Positions 52,201 to 64,000 of a DNA stretch of 64,000 nt are shown here, one piece after another. How positions within the stretch are numbered: position 1 is the first letter of the stretch; each line of letters begins with the position of its first letter. The notes below the pieces were generated by a model, which searched no databases, was not told where the DNA came from, and was given only the letters and a program-made list of their open reading frames with translations. Where the stretch lies: the NCBI RefSeq assembly GCF_000247815.1, contig NC_021674.1, positions 82,134,935 through 82,198,934 of the forward strand, in the 5' to 3' direction. The stretch is from Ficedula albicollis. Its lineage: Eukaryota > Chordata > Aves > Passeriformes > Muscicapidae. The position numbers were made by a program, and so were the translations under genes.

Positions 52201-55200
52201 TTGGTACTATGTCAAATTTTCTTTTCTTTTCTTGTTATTTTTGGAACCAAGTTTCAGACTTGAGAGACTGCCATGCACAGGAGATGTGTTTCGGCTCTTC
52301 TGCCAGTTGTGTTCTGTGGATTATTAGATCAAATCCAGGGGCTGCCAGATGACTAATCAATTTATTACAGAATAATAAGGTTCACTGGAGAATTAACAAT
52401 GTCTTTATAGTCTCCCCTCAATGAATTGTCTGGAATTTTCTTAGCTTACAGGACAGACAGTTTAAAATTTTCCAGTGTTACTTGAATATGATTTTTAAGA
52501 GAGTTTTAAAACCAACCCACAACAAAAACAGCCTCCCCCAGCCTCCAGCATTTAGGTCTCTTAATTTTACTTCAGAGTTAAGTGCCACCACTTAAAGAAC
52601 ATTTTGCCCTGCATTATGTGGTATTTTATGCTCCTGTGTATTAGTAGAACTGGGAGTGCTAGTAAAGAAAGACTTTGAAGCATAAGCAGTGGTGGAGGTA
52701 TGATTCAGATGGTTAGAGCTGTGCTACTCAGAGCACCGTGGCAGTGCAATCTGAGACCTTTAGAAGTTTGTATTTTTCTCTCCTGAGCAGGGCCAAAGCT
52801 TATGTAACACTATGTATGTTGATGCAAAAGAGGGACTGTGATGCAGAAGTCACATGTTGAAGCCAGTGGTTCGGTTGGCTGCTCCCAGTGAGGCTGATTG
52901 CAGCTACACCCTCACCTTAATCCAGACCAAAACTGGATGATGCAGTTTGCATTTATTTTTTCCCCTATGCTGACTTCAGACTGGCTTCATCACACCTAAC
53001 TTCAGAAGTTAAAAATTAACTGCCTAAATCCAACCTAGTCGTGCAGGTCTCCCAGCAATAACGAAGAGAAACAAGGCGTTGCTGGTTTCAATTCCTGATT
53101 CAGTCACAGGCTCAGGTTTCACTGCCCTGAATGGTCTCGCTTCAAGAAGCACCTGGTTTTCCAGGATTTTTGTGCTGCAGTGGGGCAGATGAGTGCAGCT
53201 GGTTAGGCATGATTAACCTTGCTTATCATGCCATTCCAAGTGTGCTTCTGTGCATGAGCCAATCTTTCCCCTGTACCAGGGCTGGAACTACTCTTTCTAT
53301 TGACAATTTGTGCTCCCTGCATTCTTTGTCTGCAAAAAGGGAGGCTGGGCAAGGCAAGGAAGTATGGAAAGACTCTTGAAAGTTAGGAGAATATAGAAGG
53401 GAAAGGCTGACATGTTCACTCACAAATACAGCAAATAGCTGCATGGATTTAGCTGCACTTGTTTTCATATTTGGATCAATTCCAGTCATCATCTTGGCCA
53501 GGAACTGTGCCTGATTTAGATATATTTGTTGCGCCTCTGGAGTGTAAAATAAATATTTTAAATAATATTTATCTCTGTGTTACAGCTCTATGACCAGAAT
53601 GATACCCACAAAATACTACTTTCTGACAACATAGCTTAGTAGCAATTAGATTTAAATACTTTCAACAGCTGCACTAATGACCTATTTTAAATAAAGCCCA
53701 TATTTCACACAGCAGATTGCAATCTCCAGTTATGCCAAATTCAAGTCACTTTGCATGCAAAATTTTTTTTTTTTTTTTAGTCTCAGAAGGCTGTGGGAGA
53801 AAAGAAATGTATTTTGAAGTTTTCTTGTTAATAACTGTTATTGTCATCTGCAGGGCACTGGTTGTTAGCAATTTCTTTCTGATCACTTAGTGTATTTGTA
53901 TAATATCAATATTAACATGAGATTAGGTGGAAAACAATAGTTTCTGAGTAACTGTTAGTGCAAATTGAATTGTTTGTATTAGAACAGTATGAACAGGGTA
54001 TTTGGTGTGTTGTTAAATTGGGCTGCTGAGATAGAGGAGACATTAGCAGGGATCTGAATGTGAATCTACGCCAGAATCTCCATTTGCAGAGGGCTTCAAC
54101 TCATGCTGAGCACAAACCAGACTGTGCCTTCCATGTGAATGTCAGAAAAACTCCAGACATTACTGCATGATGGCAATATTCATAATTTAGATCCTAAAAA
54201 ATTATTTAAGCATGCTTATCAAACCACACAATGCAGCAGACCTCATACTCTGGACTTCAGTCATGAAGATGAGTTTCACATCAGAACCCATGCTCTGACA
54301 GAACCTACAGAGATGACACTTAGAGTTTGCTTATCCTTTTTCAGCCTAAAGCTGCACTGTTGTGGCAGTACTTTGTCACGTTTTTCATTTAATGGCTGTT
54401 AGTGAATGTGAAATTTAATCAGTGGTTTGTTCCTTTAACTCAATTACTAGATCCAAATAGTCTTTTTACCACAAAAGAAAATGCTAATATATCAATAGGC
54501 TGCACAGCAGGGGTTCAAGGCATTCTAGGAAGAGCAGCTAATTATTGCTTTCTGGGTATTATCTGAAACAATGCCCTATTTATTGAATCCTGTCTGGATT
54601 CTGGTTGGTTGGTTTTGGCTTCAGTTTCAATAACCAAGAGGCCAGTTCTCATTTCATGTTACTATTCACTTTCAGGTGGGTACTCTGCTTTGCAGACTAA
54701 TGAAGCTGTGATTTATAATTAATAAGAGTCAGACTCACCATAGCACATGCTTTGTATTCATCCTACTTTAAAACACCTCATTACAAAAGACACTTTTCCT
54801 TTCAGCTGGTGTCATGTGTAGGTAACTACTGGGTTCCTCAGCTTATGGTTCTGCTGATATTCAGCATAGTTCTATCATTTTGCATGTCTCTCAAAGGAAA
54901 AATAAAAGAAAACAAAAAAGGAAGATTGTAATTTTCAAGTATCACTTGATTTGATGCTACAAACGTTGATTTGAACTACAAAGCATGACAACAGCTTGTT
55001 CTGTATTATTTTAAATGAGTGTGATTTTTTCGATATTTTAAGAGTCAAGTGATAAAATTTTAATATTTTAATGCTGATTTTGAATGTTTGACTGGAAATC
55101 AAGTGTTGGTTGGAAGCAAGAGAACAAGAGCTTTGAAGAATTCTTGTACAAAATACAAGGGTAAATAAAAGTGGTGGTTGAGTCAATATTTCCTTTTATT

Positions 55201-58200
55201 TTTCTAATTTATTCAGTCTGAAACACAATCCATGAAAAACAGAAAAAAAAATCGTTTTCTTCTCACACAGGAGTTCCAGTTCATAGTTGTGATTATTCTG
55301 TATCATCAGGAAGTTAGGATGAGAGAGCTGAAACTAATGATGCAGACAAAATTCACACCTCTTCTGGTTAGTGTATCATTAAATGGGAGGCAGGTGGAGA
55401 TGATGAGATCTTAAATTCCTTTGAAAATAATTCATTTCTAGTGACAAATAAGCAGAGTTGTACTACATGCGCTCACACTTCATTTCCTAATTTGCAATAA
55501 TTACCTGAAAGGACTCAGTGCCATTACTGAAATATTTCTTTTGCATATCTTAGTTTCTAATATTTAGAGTTGTTTGGTTGTTTTTCTTTGTCAGTACTTT
55601 GTCAGTACTTGATGACAGTACTTATTGAGGAATATGTATTTACAGCCTCAGACAAAACAAGGAAAGTTGCCTGTGATACACATCCTCTGCATAGAGAACA
55701 GAGGGAGTGAAAAATGAACTGCCTAAAAACCTTAAGGTGCAAGGACAAGGACTGGAACAAGGCAGGGAATGTGTACATCTGGCCAGAAAAGGCAAAGAAT
55801 ACCTTGCTTCAAACTGACTATATGGTTCAAGGAGCTTAGATTTAAGGTGCAGATGGATTTTGAAAGAGCTGTCTAAAAAAGCCATGGGCTGTACAAGGAG
55901 CAAGGGCAAAAATCTGCCTCTACAGAAGTTGGTCTGGACCACTCTCTTCCAGGCAGCCAGAATTTCTCTTCCTGAACTTCTCTTTTCCTCCTCACTTTTT
56001 TTTTTTTTTTCCTTGCCTTTTCTTGCCTTTCTTTTCAACCTGACCAGGGCACCTACATGAGGGGTTGCTGCACTGTGGGGATAGCACTTGCTGGCTCTTT
56101 CTCTCCTTGTGCTCTGGGGTGTGCTGGCTTACTGCTGAGTGCTTGCAGTGAAATGATCTAACACAACAAGGGCCTCTGAACAGACCCCTGAGGTTCTCCT
56201 GTAAAATTGTCCTAAAACCAGTTCATATGTGGATAAAATTTAAAAACACACAAACAAATAGAAAAGCCATTTCCTTGGTTCTGCATGAATCCTACTCCAC
56301 AAAGGTGACAGAACACATAAAAGAGCCAGCAACACATGAGGAAAATATCCTGAGGAGGAAAAGAAATCTTCTGTAAAAACTTTGCATTCAGCAAGTTGCT
56401 GTTTAGTTCCTGTGTGAACAATTAATCTCAAAACAAATATTTGGGCAAGGGGGGATTGAGCTCTGGGAGGTTTCATAGCTAACTAAGGTTGGATGAAAAC
56501 ACACCCTGCCTGACTTCTTCAGGCCAGTATTTCTTTTTCACCCTTTCCATAAAAATAACTAAGAAAAAGTATCTGTTACAATGACCCAGGTTTTGCCATT
56601 GAAACCTCCCTAAATTACAGGCTTTCCCTCTGAGACCATTTACAATGAGGTATATAATGCATGGCTGTGTTACACCCTGCAGCTCTTTGGGTCCAGTGTA
56701 ACTGGTTATTACTACGTTAAAATGTAGTGGTCTGGTTCAAAGGCTTTTCTATAAATAAATATCTTCCTTGCTGGGCAGATGACAGTCCCCACCAATAGCT
56801 CCTGTGTTAACAGGGCTAGTTTTGAGCTCTTCAGCTGAGCATGGCTTGGAGCTGCTTTGAGAATGAATGGCTGGCAGCTGCAAGGTCTTGCAAAACCTGA
56901 CTAGGATCAGACTGGAAATCAATAACCTTATTACACTGCTGGTTTTTATTCTGGTTAGTATTTCACTGGGGGTGTTTTTTTAATTTCCTGTTATCTAAAC
57001 TTCCTGAGCTATATTTAGTTTTGGATAGAGGAAGAGAGAGGGCACAACTGTTCTGCTTGGGACACAAAGGCTGTATGCTATGTTTATTCTCTTATGAATG
57101 CCCCTATCAAAACCAACAGAGGAGCCCCACTGGCTGTAGGAGCCCCAAGATACTGCCTCAATATGCCTCAATAGCGGGTAGATGCCTTCCTACCTTGGCT
57201 CTGGTCTGGCTTATGCTGTATGCATGTGTATTTATTCCCTGGAGGATGTCCAAAGCATAGCCAGGGAGTACATAAGGCACCTGTACATCCTGCTGTGCTT
57301 TGCTGTGCCCTCTGCTTTTCCTTGCTTGTTGGTGGCTCCACCTGGAATAAGAACTCAGCCACTCCTGAGAACCTCTTCCGGTGAGGGATGAGTGCTGCCT
57401 CCCTTTACTTGCTTGAAGCCATGCCCCCTCTGAGCCTCCTGGGCCATTTTTGACTAAAACAAACTTGGTATCCCTACACTTTCAAAAATAGGTGAAATAA
57501 AAATCCCCCTATTGAGCGAGTTGACCATGACGTTCTATTTTAACTGGGGTCTTTAGGGAAGAGGCTTGCTTGTGCTGTGTGTGGTAACTAATGGACCTCT
57601 GATTACTGCAGGCTTTCTGACTCCACAGTAACACAAAAAATAAAGGGATATAAAAGTATAAACAATATGTGGCACTGTTGGGAAGCAATGCTGTCCATTT
57701 TCAAGCACTGCAAAAGAAAAAATACAATGCAATTGCTCTTTTGGGTGCTAACTTGCAGTAGTACCATCTCATGTGTCAAAAACCCATAAGCCGGATTTTC
57801 ACAACACTAAGTTACAAGCATTTAGAAATTATTTAAAAAGAAAAAGGCAGCAAACTATTTGGTCTAGTTTGGGGATTTTTTTTGTGTTTATACCCTAATT
57901 TTTAGGCTTTCTATTTTCAAGATTTTGTCTGCAGTGCCAGGGAGAGGGAAGAGTGATCCAACATTTTTTTCTTGTAATTGCATAACTCAAAAGGCTGTCT
58001 GTTTATTGAATCATGAAATATTTCATTTAAATAAGGAGAAAAGAAGCCACAGCACAGATAGGGAAAGTGTACAGTACTGCCAGCTGTGTGATAATGAAGC
58101 TCACGAAGCGTATCCTAAGAAATCATGGCATTGCTTTAAGATTTCATGACAAGCAAAATATTTTTTTCTTTTTTAATTGCTTAAAGGTTTCTGAAGTCAC

Positions 58201-61200
58201 TTCAGACTCTCAAGTGTTCTTTCAAAACCATGAAAGCTGACAATCTACCTCATTTTAATGAAGGACACTTTCAGTAGAGGGTGATTCTTGAAAACATTGA
58301 AAGTCGGAAAAATTAATGATAGAGAGATCACTATGATCTGGTTTCTTCAAGCTGCTCACTCTAGACCTTTTTTGTCATAAATCATTCCATCTTTCAAATT
58401 TTTATGAAAGGATATAATGGCAAAGAACCTCAAAAAACCAAGTTATTGCTTCAAAGGATGCTAAGAAAAACCATGCATCACAAGTCTTCAGTGGGCTAGA
58501 CACAAACTGTCCAAATTGACACTACAGTTCAAAGATAGAGAGAAAACCAGCATTTTGTTTGTTATGCTTTTTTCTTCTAATTGAACTTTCAGTACAGTTC
58601 TGTGTATTACTTTTTTTGAATTTTAACAGGATTTTTTAAAAACGCCAACTAGGAGCTTCTAACCAGTGACATCAACTTCTAACATAGTAACGACTGTACT
58701 TCTCTCCAGTTTGTACTGCTCCACTCATGCTGCGTGAACTACTACAGGGAAAGCAGATTCCAAGGAACAGGAGATTTTAGCTGCCTCTAAATTACTGGAA
58801 ATGTTCTGCTTATATGCCATAATGAAAGGGTACACATGCAGGAGATGCTTCAGCAACTGCAATCTGCTGCAATTATAGCAGATACAGCTTCACCAGGAGA
58901 CCAATTTAGGTGGACAGCATTCAAAACACAAAGCCAGACAATCCTTGGGGAATTTCAGCCCTTTTATTCTTTAAGGACTGGTTTTCCCAGACATTCATGG
59001 CCCTCTCCCTCCTCTTCCTTTTTGATCTTGGTGAACCTGTCCCAACTCATAGACGAAACTTAAAACTAAGATCTTCATCACTTGTGGTCACTGAAAATCA
59101 CAGGGCATTTCCAGTAAGAGCAGGGTTCCAGCTCCAGCATCACAGACATATTTCCCTGGGAATAAAAGCTTTTTGGGGCTCTTTTGGGAGACCCCTTGCA
59201 TCAGAGCTCTCCAGGCTTCCTCAGCATTGCAGACACAGAAAGCAGGGAATGGAGTCTCAGCCACCCATCCACCAGCCTGGGGATGCTCCACTTGGGGAAC
59301 ACCGTGAATTCGGCACAATTGGTGAAAAAAGGTAATTTCTGTGCAGATGTACATTGTGTACTCATAGCCACTAAAATTTCTAGCTCTGCAGGAAGGAAAG
59401 GATCTCCAGAGTTCACAAGCTGCTTAAAGAAACTTTGATTTCAATAATAGAAGTACTTCACTGTGGCCCTTCTGAATTGGGGAACACCTAGAAAAGTGGA
59501 AAACTTCTACGATTTCTAACTTCAGAGAGCAATCATAGCTATCTTCCGTTTTGGATATTTTTAATATACCATTCTGCTACACACAAACAAAAATAATTTC
59601 CAGATCACTCCCAAGGAGATTTTTTATTTGTCCATGAAAGCATATAGACATAGAAATTTTATGCTAAAAAAGTTGCCTTCTTGTAAATTGCAAGTGAGGG
59701 AAAAAAAGAAAGAAAACTATAAAGAAATATATGTTTTGACAGACATCTACACATAATTCAGAAACAACTGACAGCATCTTATTCAATTTTCTAGAAGTGT
59801 CTCTGGGCTGGGACCAGATTTAAGGAATTTTTAGTCCCCAAAGTAAGTTGTTTTTCCAGAATGTTAGAAGGATATGAACAAAGGGATTATTATAACTGTC
59901 ACTGTCAATAAGAAAAAGCTAAAGTATATTAGTCCCTTCAGGGGAAGAAAGTAATATACTACAAGATTTTGCTGCTACATTTAACAGGTGCAAGGAAGGT
60001 GCTTCAATTCTTCCTTCCTCAGAACTGAGAATATGCTTTTCTTATTTTATCTGCTTGTTCTTTTATTGCAGGATTATATTTTCATTACTGGAATTTCCTG
60101 CTTCTATGGTGACGTGCAAGGCAGGATTTTCTTGGCTGTTACCAAACTATTTCATTTCTTGCTGAAAAAGTGCAGAACAAATAGTGGTTTAGAGGCCGGT
60201 GTTGGGCTCCTCATTCCTGCACATTACTTCTCTTGCAAATTTGTCTCCCTTCAATACCACAATGTCTGAAGAATGTCAGACTTTTCCTACTTTGAATTAC
60301 ATGGTTGTCTTCTTGCAAGATGCAGAGTTTCTAGGTAAACGTGGCCATATTGCTCTTGCATTTGAGTCTTCTTTTTGTCTTCTGAATAAAAATTAGCTCC
60401 AGTAAGATCAAAGGCAACTTTGGCAGCTCAGGGAAAAAAGCAGCACTGCCTTTTTATTCATTTTCATGTTTAATTTGCTGCCAGTTCTCTTTGAAAATGA
60501 CCCTTTTTGCCAAGGCTAGAATTTTGCTAAATGAATTAGTATTAATACTATGCCTGGTTTATTTGCACAAGTAGAAAATGAAAAATGGGAAGTACAAAAG
60601 TGAAAAGACAGTAAGAGATAAAAACCACAGGAATATCAAGAGAAATGTGAAGTGTAGCCAAAGCATGTACCACACACAATCATTCAGCACTTTGGCAGCA
60701 GGTTGGCCCTTGAAAATCCTCCCAATGGACCCACTGAGGTGCCAGACCTTGACACTGAGGGGTCCCTTGACAGAGAACTGACCCTTGCAGTCCTTCAGCT
60801 CGACTTGGGGTATCTTGAGGAATGAGTTTCACTGACTGCAGTGTTGAGAAGTGTTATGTCAGTCTGGACTGGGGGCAGTAAGGCCTTGCAAGTGCCATCC
60901 AGAGCTCTGTGAGACCAGAGCAGGGACCAAGTGGCACGTGAGCTCCTGTCTCTGATCTGAGCAGGATCCTGAAGTAGCTGAATTTGCTTCTGAGGGGCTT
61001 GTTGCCAACTCCCATTTCATGTGCCTCAGTGAGATTCTGAGGGCTACAAGAAGCTGGACCAGTTCAGTCAGGTCCTCATCCTTCAGCATGCTGCTAGCCA
61101 AGAAATAATAAATTGGACATGGCTCAGTATGGGATACTATGACAGCTGAGGATAGGAATCTGTCAGGACCTTTTGCAGGCTTAACAATATGCTAGTCACT

Positions 61201-61299
61201 ACTGAGGGCTGCAGAAAGAGCTCTTCATTTTTTTAAAGCCCAGAAGCCTGCCATATGGCCAGCATAAACTGCATGCTTCCTCCGTGTGGTAGCTAGCTG
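49231..61299. other. Non-coding, mostly unique sequence
   Basis: No gene is supported in this 12-kb stretch. Open frames reach about 141 codons (58910-59335), with no recognised domain. A T run lies near 53762-53778 and a T/C-rich patch near 55996-56035. GC-richer segments at 57.1-57.4 kb, 59.1-59.3 kb and 60.6-61.1 kb have a repeat- or LTR-like texture but could not be assigned; they are discussed as findings. A perfect palindrome TTTGCATGCAAA lies at 53750-53761. Confidence 0.55.
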
Positions 61300-61480
61300 A
61301 AAATCACAGACTTGTACAAAAAATGCAAGGTGGGGTAGTCCAGCCTCCTGCTCCAGGCAGGAAATTGTTCAGGGCCATGCTGAGTCCAGTTTTGCAAACC
61401 CTCGGGGATGGAGACAACACAGCCTATCTGGGCAGCCTGCCACATTCTTTGACCACCCTCGTGGTGAGGAGTATGTTGTC
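61300..61480 (-). mobile_element. CR1 LINE 3' fragment, antisense
   Basis: The plus strand reads AAAATCACAGACTTG, AGTCCAGCCTCCTGCTCCAG, TGTTCAGGGCCATGCTGAG, GGGATGGAGACAACACAGCC and TTGACCACCCTCGTGGTGAG. This is the reverse complement of the 3' region of an avian CR1 family. It is diverged and 5'-truncated, with no coding capacity. Confidence 0.82.
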
Positions 61481-61900
61481 AGGATTGTTTAATAACTGAA
61501 AAATGTATCTCTTAACTTGAGAATTTTCTGTAAAATGCCTTTTTCAGAGTGTGATATTTTCTGAGAAAATGACAGTCTCAGAAAGCAAGGTTATTTAAAA
61601 AGTTTTAACCAGTGGAAGTTTCCTAAACATGAGTGTTATATGGCTTTATGTTTCCAATTTCCTCTAGGCATCATTTTCTGGTCATGTTACATCACTTAAG
61701 ATGCAATTCTTGCTGTACATACATTTCCTTTTTTTGAGGGGAAGAAAGCATTTTATGACACCAGAGGAGTGGTCTGTAGGTGGAAACAGGACTGTAAAAA
61801 CCACATTATCACAAATCTAATAAGAATTTCTGGCACCACTGTGAATTCAGGTGCTTTGGTTGTTGACATCTTGTGAATGCATGTATTTGTATTAGTGCAC
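61481..61900. other. Non-coding sequence between CR1 fragment and TATATC array
   Basis: AT-rich unique sequence with no recognised gene or repeat. Confidence 0.6.
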
Positions 61901-61904
61901 ACAC

Positions 61905-63835
61905 ATCCATCTATATCTATCTATATCATCTATATCATCTATATCTATCTATATCTATATCTATCTATATCTATATCATCTATATCTATATCTATATCTA
62001 TATCTATATCTATATCTATATCTATATCTATATCTATATCTATATCTATATCTATATCTATATCTATATCTATATCTATATCTATATCTATATCTATATC
62101 TATATCTATATCTATATCTATATCTATATCTATATCTATATCTATATCTATATCTATATCTATATCTATATCTATATCTATATCTATATCTATATCTATA
62201 TCTATATCTATATCTATATCTATATCTATATCTATATCTATATCTATATCTATATCTATATCTATATCTATATCTATATCTATATCTATATCTATATCTA
62301 TATCTATATCTATATCTATATCTATATCTATATCTATATCTATATCTATATCTATATCTATATCTATATCTATATCTATATCTATATCTATATCTATATC
62401 TATATCTATATCTATATCTATATCTATATCTATATCTATATCTATATCTATATCTATATCTATATCTATATCTATATCTATATCTATATCTATATCTATA
62501 TCTATATCTATATCTATATCTATATCTATATCTATATCTATATCTATATCTATATCTATATCTATATCTATATCTATATCTATATCTATATCTATATCTA
62601 TATCTATATCTATATCTATATCTATATCTATATCTATATCTATATCTATATCTATATCTATATCTATATCTATATCTATATCTATATCTATATCTATATC
62701 TATATCTATATCTATATCTATATCTATATCTATATCTATATCTATATCTATATCTATATCTATATCTATATCTATATCTATATCTATATCTATATCTATA
62801 TCTATATCTATATCTATATCTATATCTATATCTATATCTATATCTATATCTATATCTATATCTATATCTATATCTATATCTATATCTATATCTATATCTA
62901 TATCTATATCTATATCTATATCTATATCTATATCTATATCTATATCTATATCTATATCTATATCTATATCTATATCTATATCTATATCTATATCTATATC
63001 TATATCTATATCTATATCTATATCTATATCTATATCTATATCTATATCTATATCTATATCTATATCTATATCTATATCTATATCTATATCTATATCTATA
63101 TCTATATCTATATCTATATCTATATCTATATCTATATCTATATCTATATCTATATCTATATCTATATCTATATCTATATCTATATCTATATCTATATCTA
63201 TATCTATATCTATATCTATATCTATATCTATATCTATATCTATATCTATATCTATATCTATATCTATATCTATATCTATATCTATATCTATATCTATATC
63301 TATATCTATATCTATATCTATATCTATATCTATATCTATATCTATATCTATATCTATATCTATATCTATATCTATATCTATATCTATATCTATATCTATA
63401 TCTATATCTATATCTATATCTATATCTATATCTATATCTATATCTATATCTATATCTATATCTATATCTATATCTATATCTATATCTATATCTATATCTA
63501 TATCTATATCTATATCTATATCTATATCTATATCTATATCTATATCTATATCTATATCTATATCTATATCTATATCTATATCTATATCTATATCTATATC
63601 TATATCTATATCTATATCTATATCTATATCTATATCTATATCTATATCTATATCTATATCTATATCTATATCTATATCTATATCTATATCTATATCTATA
63701 TCTATATCTATATCTATATCTATATCTATATCTATATCTATATCTATATCTATATCTATATCTATATCTATATCTATATCTATATCTATATCTATATCTA
63801 TATCTATATCTATATCTATATCTATATCTATATCT
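61905..63835. repeat. (TATATC)n / (GATATA)n hexanucleotide tract, about 1.9 kb
   Basis: An imperfect left edge (61905-61980) mixes CTAT, CATC and TATATC units. From about 61981 to 63835 roughly 309 TATATC units run without visible interruption, ending at CTACACACACATACACC. The polarity, ragged on the left and pure on the right, is typical of directional repeat growth. Each unit holds a GATA core on the minus strand, but in the context AGATAT it does not meet the full WGATAR consensus. Open frames of 630-701 codons across it (Ile-Ser, Ile-Asp or Tyr-Arg repeats) are artefacts. Confidence 0.97.
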
Positions 63836-64000
63836 ACACACACATACACCAGGTCTGCCAGCACACATTACAGCTTATTCTGGGTAGTAAAGGCACCATG
63901 GGCAGACCCAAAGGCGACCAAGATTGCAGCCAGTGTCACCTGCCTGCACAAGACAGGGCAGGAAGGGCTGTCAGGCAAGTGAGGAAGCAGTGCCTGGACA
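63836..64000. other. Window end, unique sequence
   Basis: Short unique, moderately GC-rich segment after the TATATC tract; nothing recognised. Confidence 0.5.

Noticed and set aside
52690..52760. tRNA-like TGGTTAGAGC D-arm resemblance
   Set aside because: No matching B box (GGTTCRANNCC) at the required distance and no cloverleaf; at most a very old tRNA-derived SINE, which I cannot support.
53085..53100. GGTTTCAATTCC resembling a tRNA B box
   Set aside because: It carries an extra base relative to the consensus and lacks an A box or acceptor stem upstream.
59305..59320. GAATTCGGCAC, similar to a cDNA cloning adapter
   Set aside because: Only 11 bases match and the sequence then departs from the adapter; chance occurrence in genomic DNA is more likely than contamination.
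61981..63835. Array of GATA-factor sites
   Set aside because: The repeated context AGATAT fails the final purine of the WGATAR consensus, so strong GATA-factor binding is not expected from sequence alone.
61877..63982. 630-701 codon frames with Ile-Ser, Ile-Asp or Tyr-Arg repeats
   Set aside because: They are artefacts of a hexamer repeat that lacks stop codons in several frames; no unique protein sequence of note flanks it.

Overview
The window looks like intergenic or deep-intronic DNA from a bird, most likely a songbird. The support is several 5'-truncated CR1-type LINE fragments, one LTR resembling the songbird ERVL LTRs (TguLTR5-like), AT-leaning unique sequence and many microsatellites. 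This is recognition from memory, not a database match. I found no supportable protein-coding gene, tRNA, rRNA, CRISPR array or bacterial or viral operon. The long open frames lie inside simple repeats (TTCCC, poly-G, TATATC). The rest are short, carry no recognisable domain and do not look like exons.

Layout. 1-5602 is unique non-coding sequence. 5603-6899 is an uninterrupted (TTCCC)n tract of about 1.3 kb. 6900-20100 is unique, with T/G-rich stretches, a GC-rich block near 15.5-15.9 kb and an enhancer-like block near 12.1-12.4 kb. 20.1-20.7 kb holds a TATGTG array, a 61-bp tandem duplication and an ATT array. 23283-23958 is TC/poly-T low complexity enclosing a 585-base run of G. A CR1 reverse-transcriptase fragment at 26.6-27.2 kb runs into a 278-bp tandem duplication ending at 27735. 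27.7-37.3 kb is unique, with an RFX X-box-like site at 30101. An ERVL-type LTR with a duplicated 5' edge lies at 37.35-37.77 kb. A 78-bp duplication (38.6 kb), a CA microsatellite (39.4 kb), a nested 250-bp duplication (42.8-43.2 kb) and an antisense CR1 end (43.9 kb) follow. A near-identical 1448-bp tandem duplication fills 46335-49230, with an antisense CR1 end in each copy. 49.2-61.3 kb is mostly unique. Another antisense CR1 end (61.3 kb) precedes a (TATATC)n tract of about 1.9 kb that runs almost to the window end.

No genes work together here. The interest is structural: three very long, seemingly perfect simple-sequence tracts, including an exceptional poly-G run, and at least seven local tandem duplications from 20 bp to 1.4 kb. 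Each is either recent repeat biology or an assembly effect. Several stretches could be cis-regulatory elements of a gene outside the window, but that needs comparative data.
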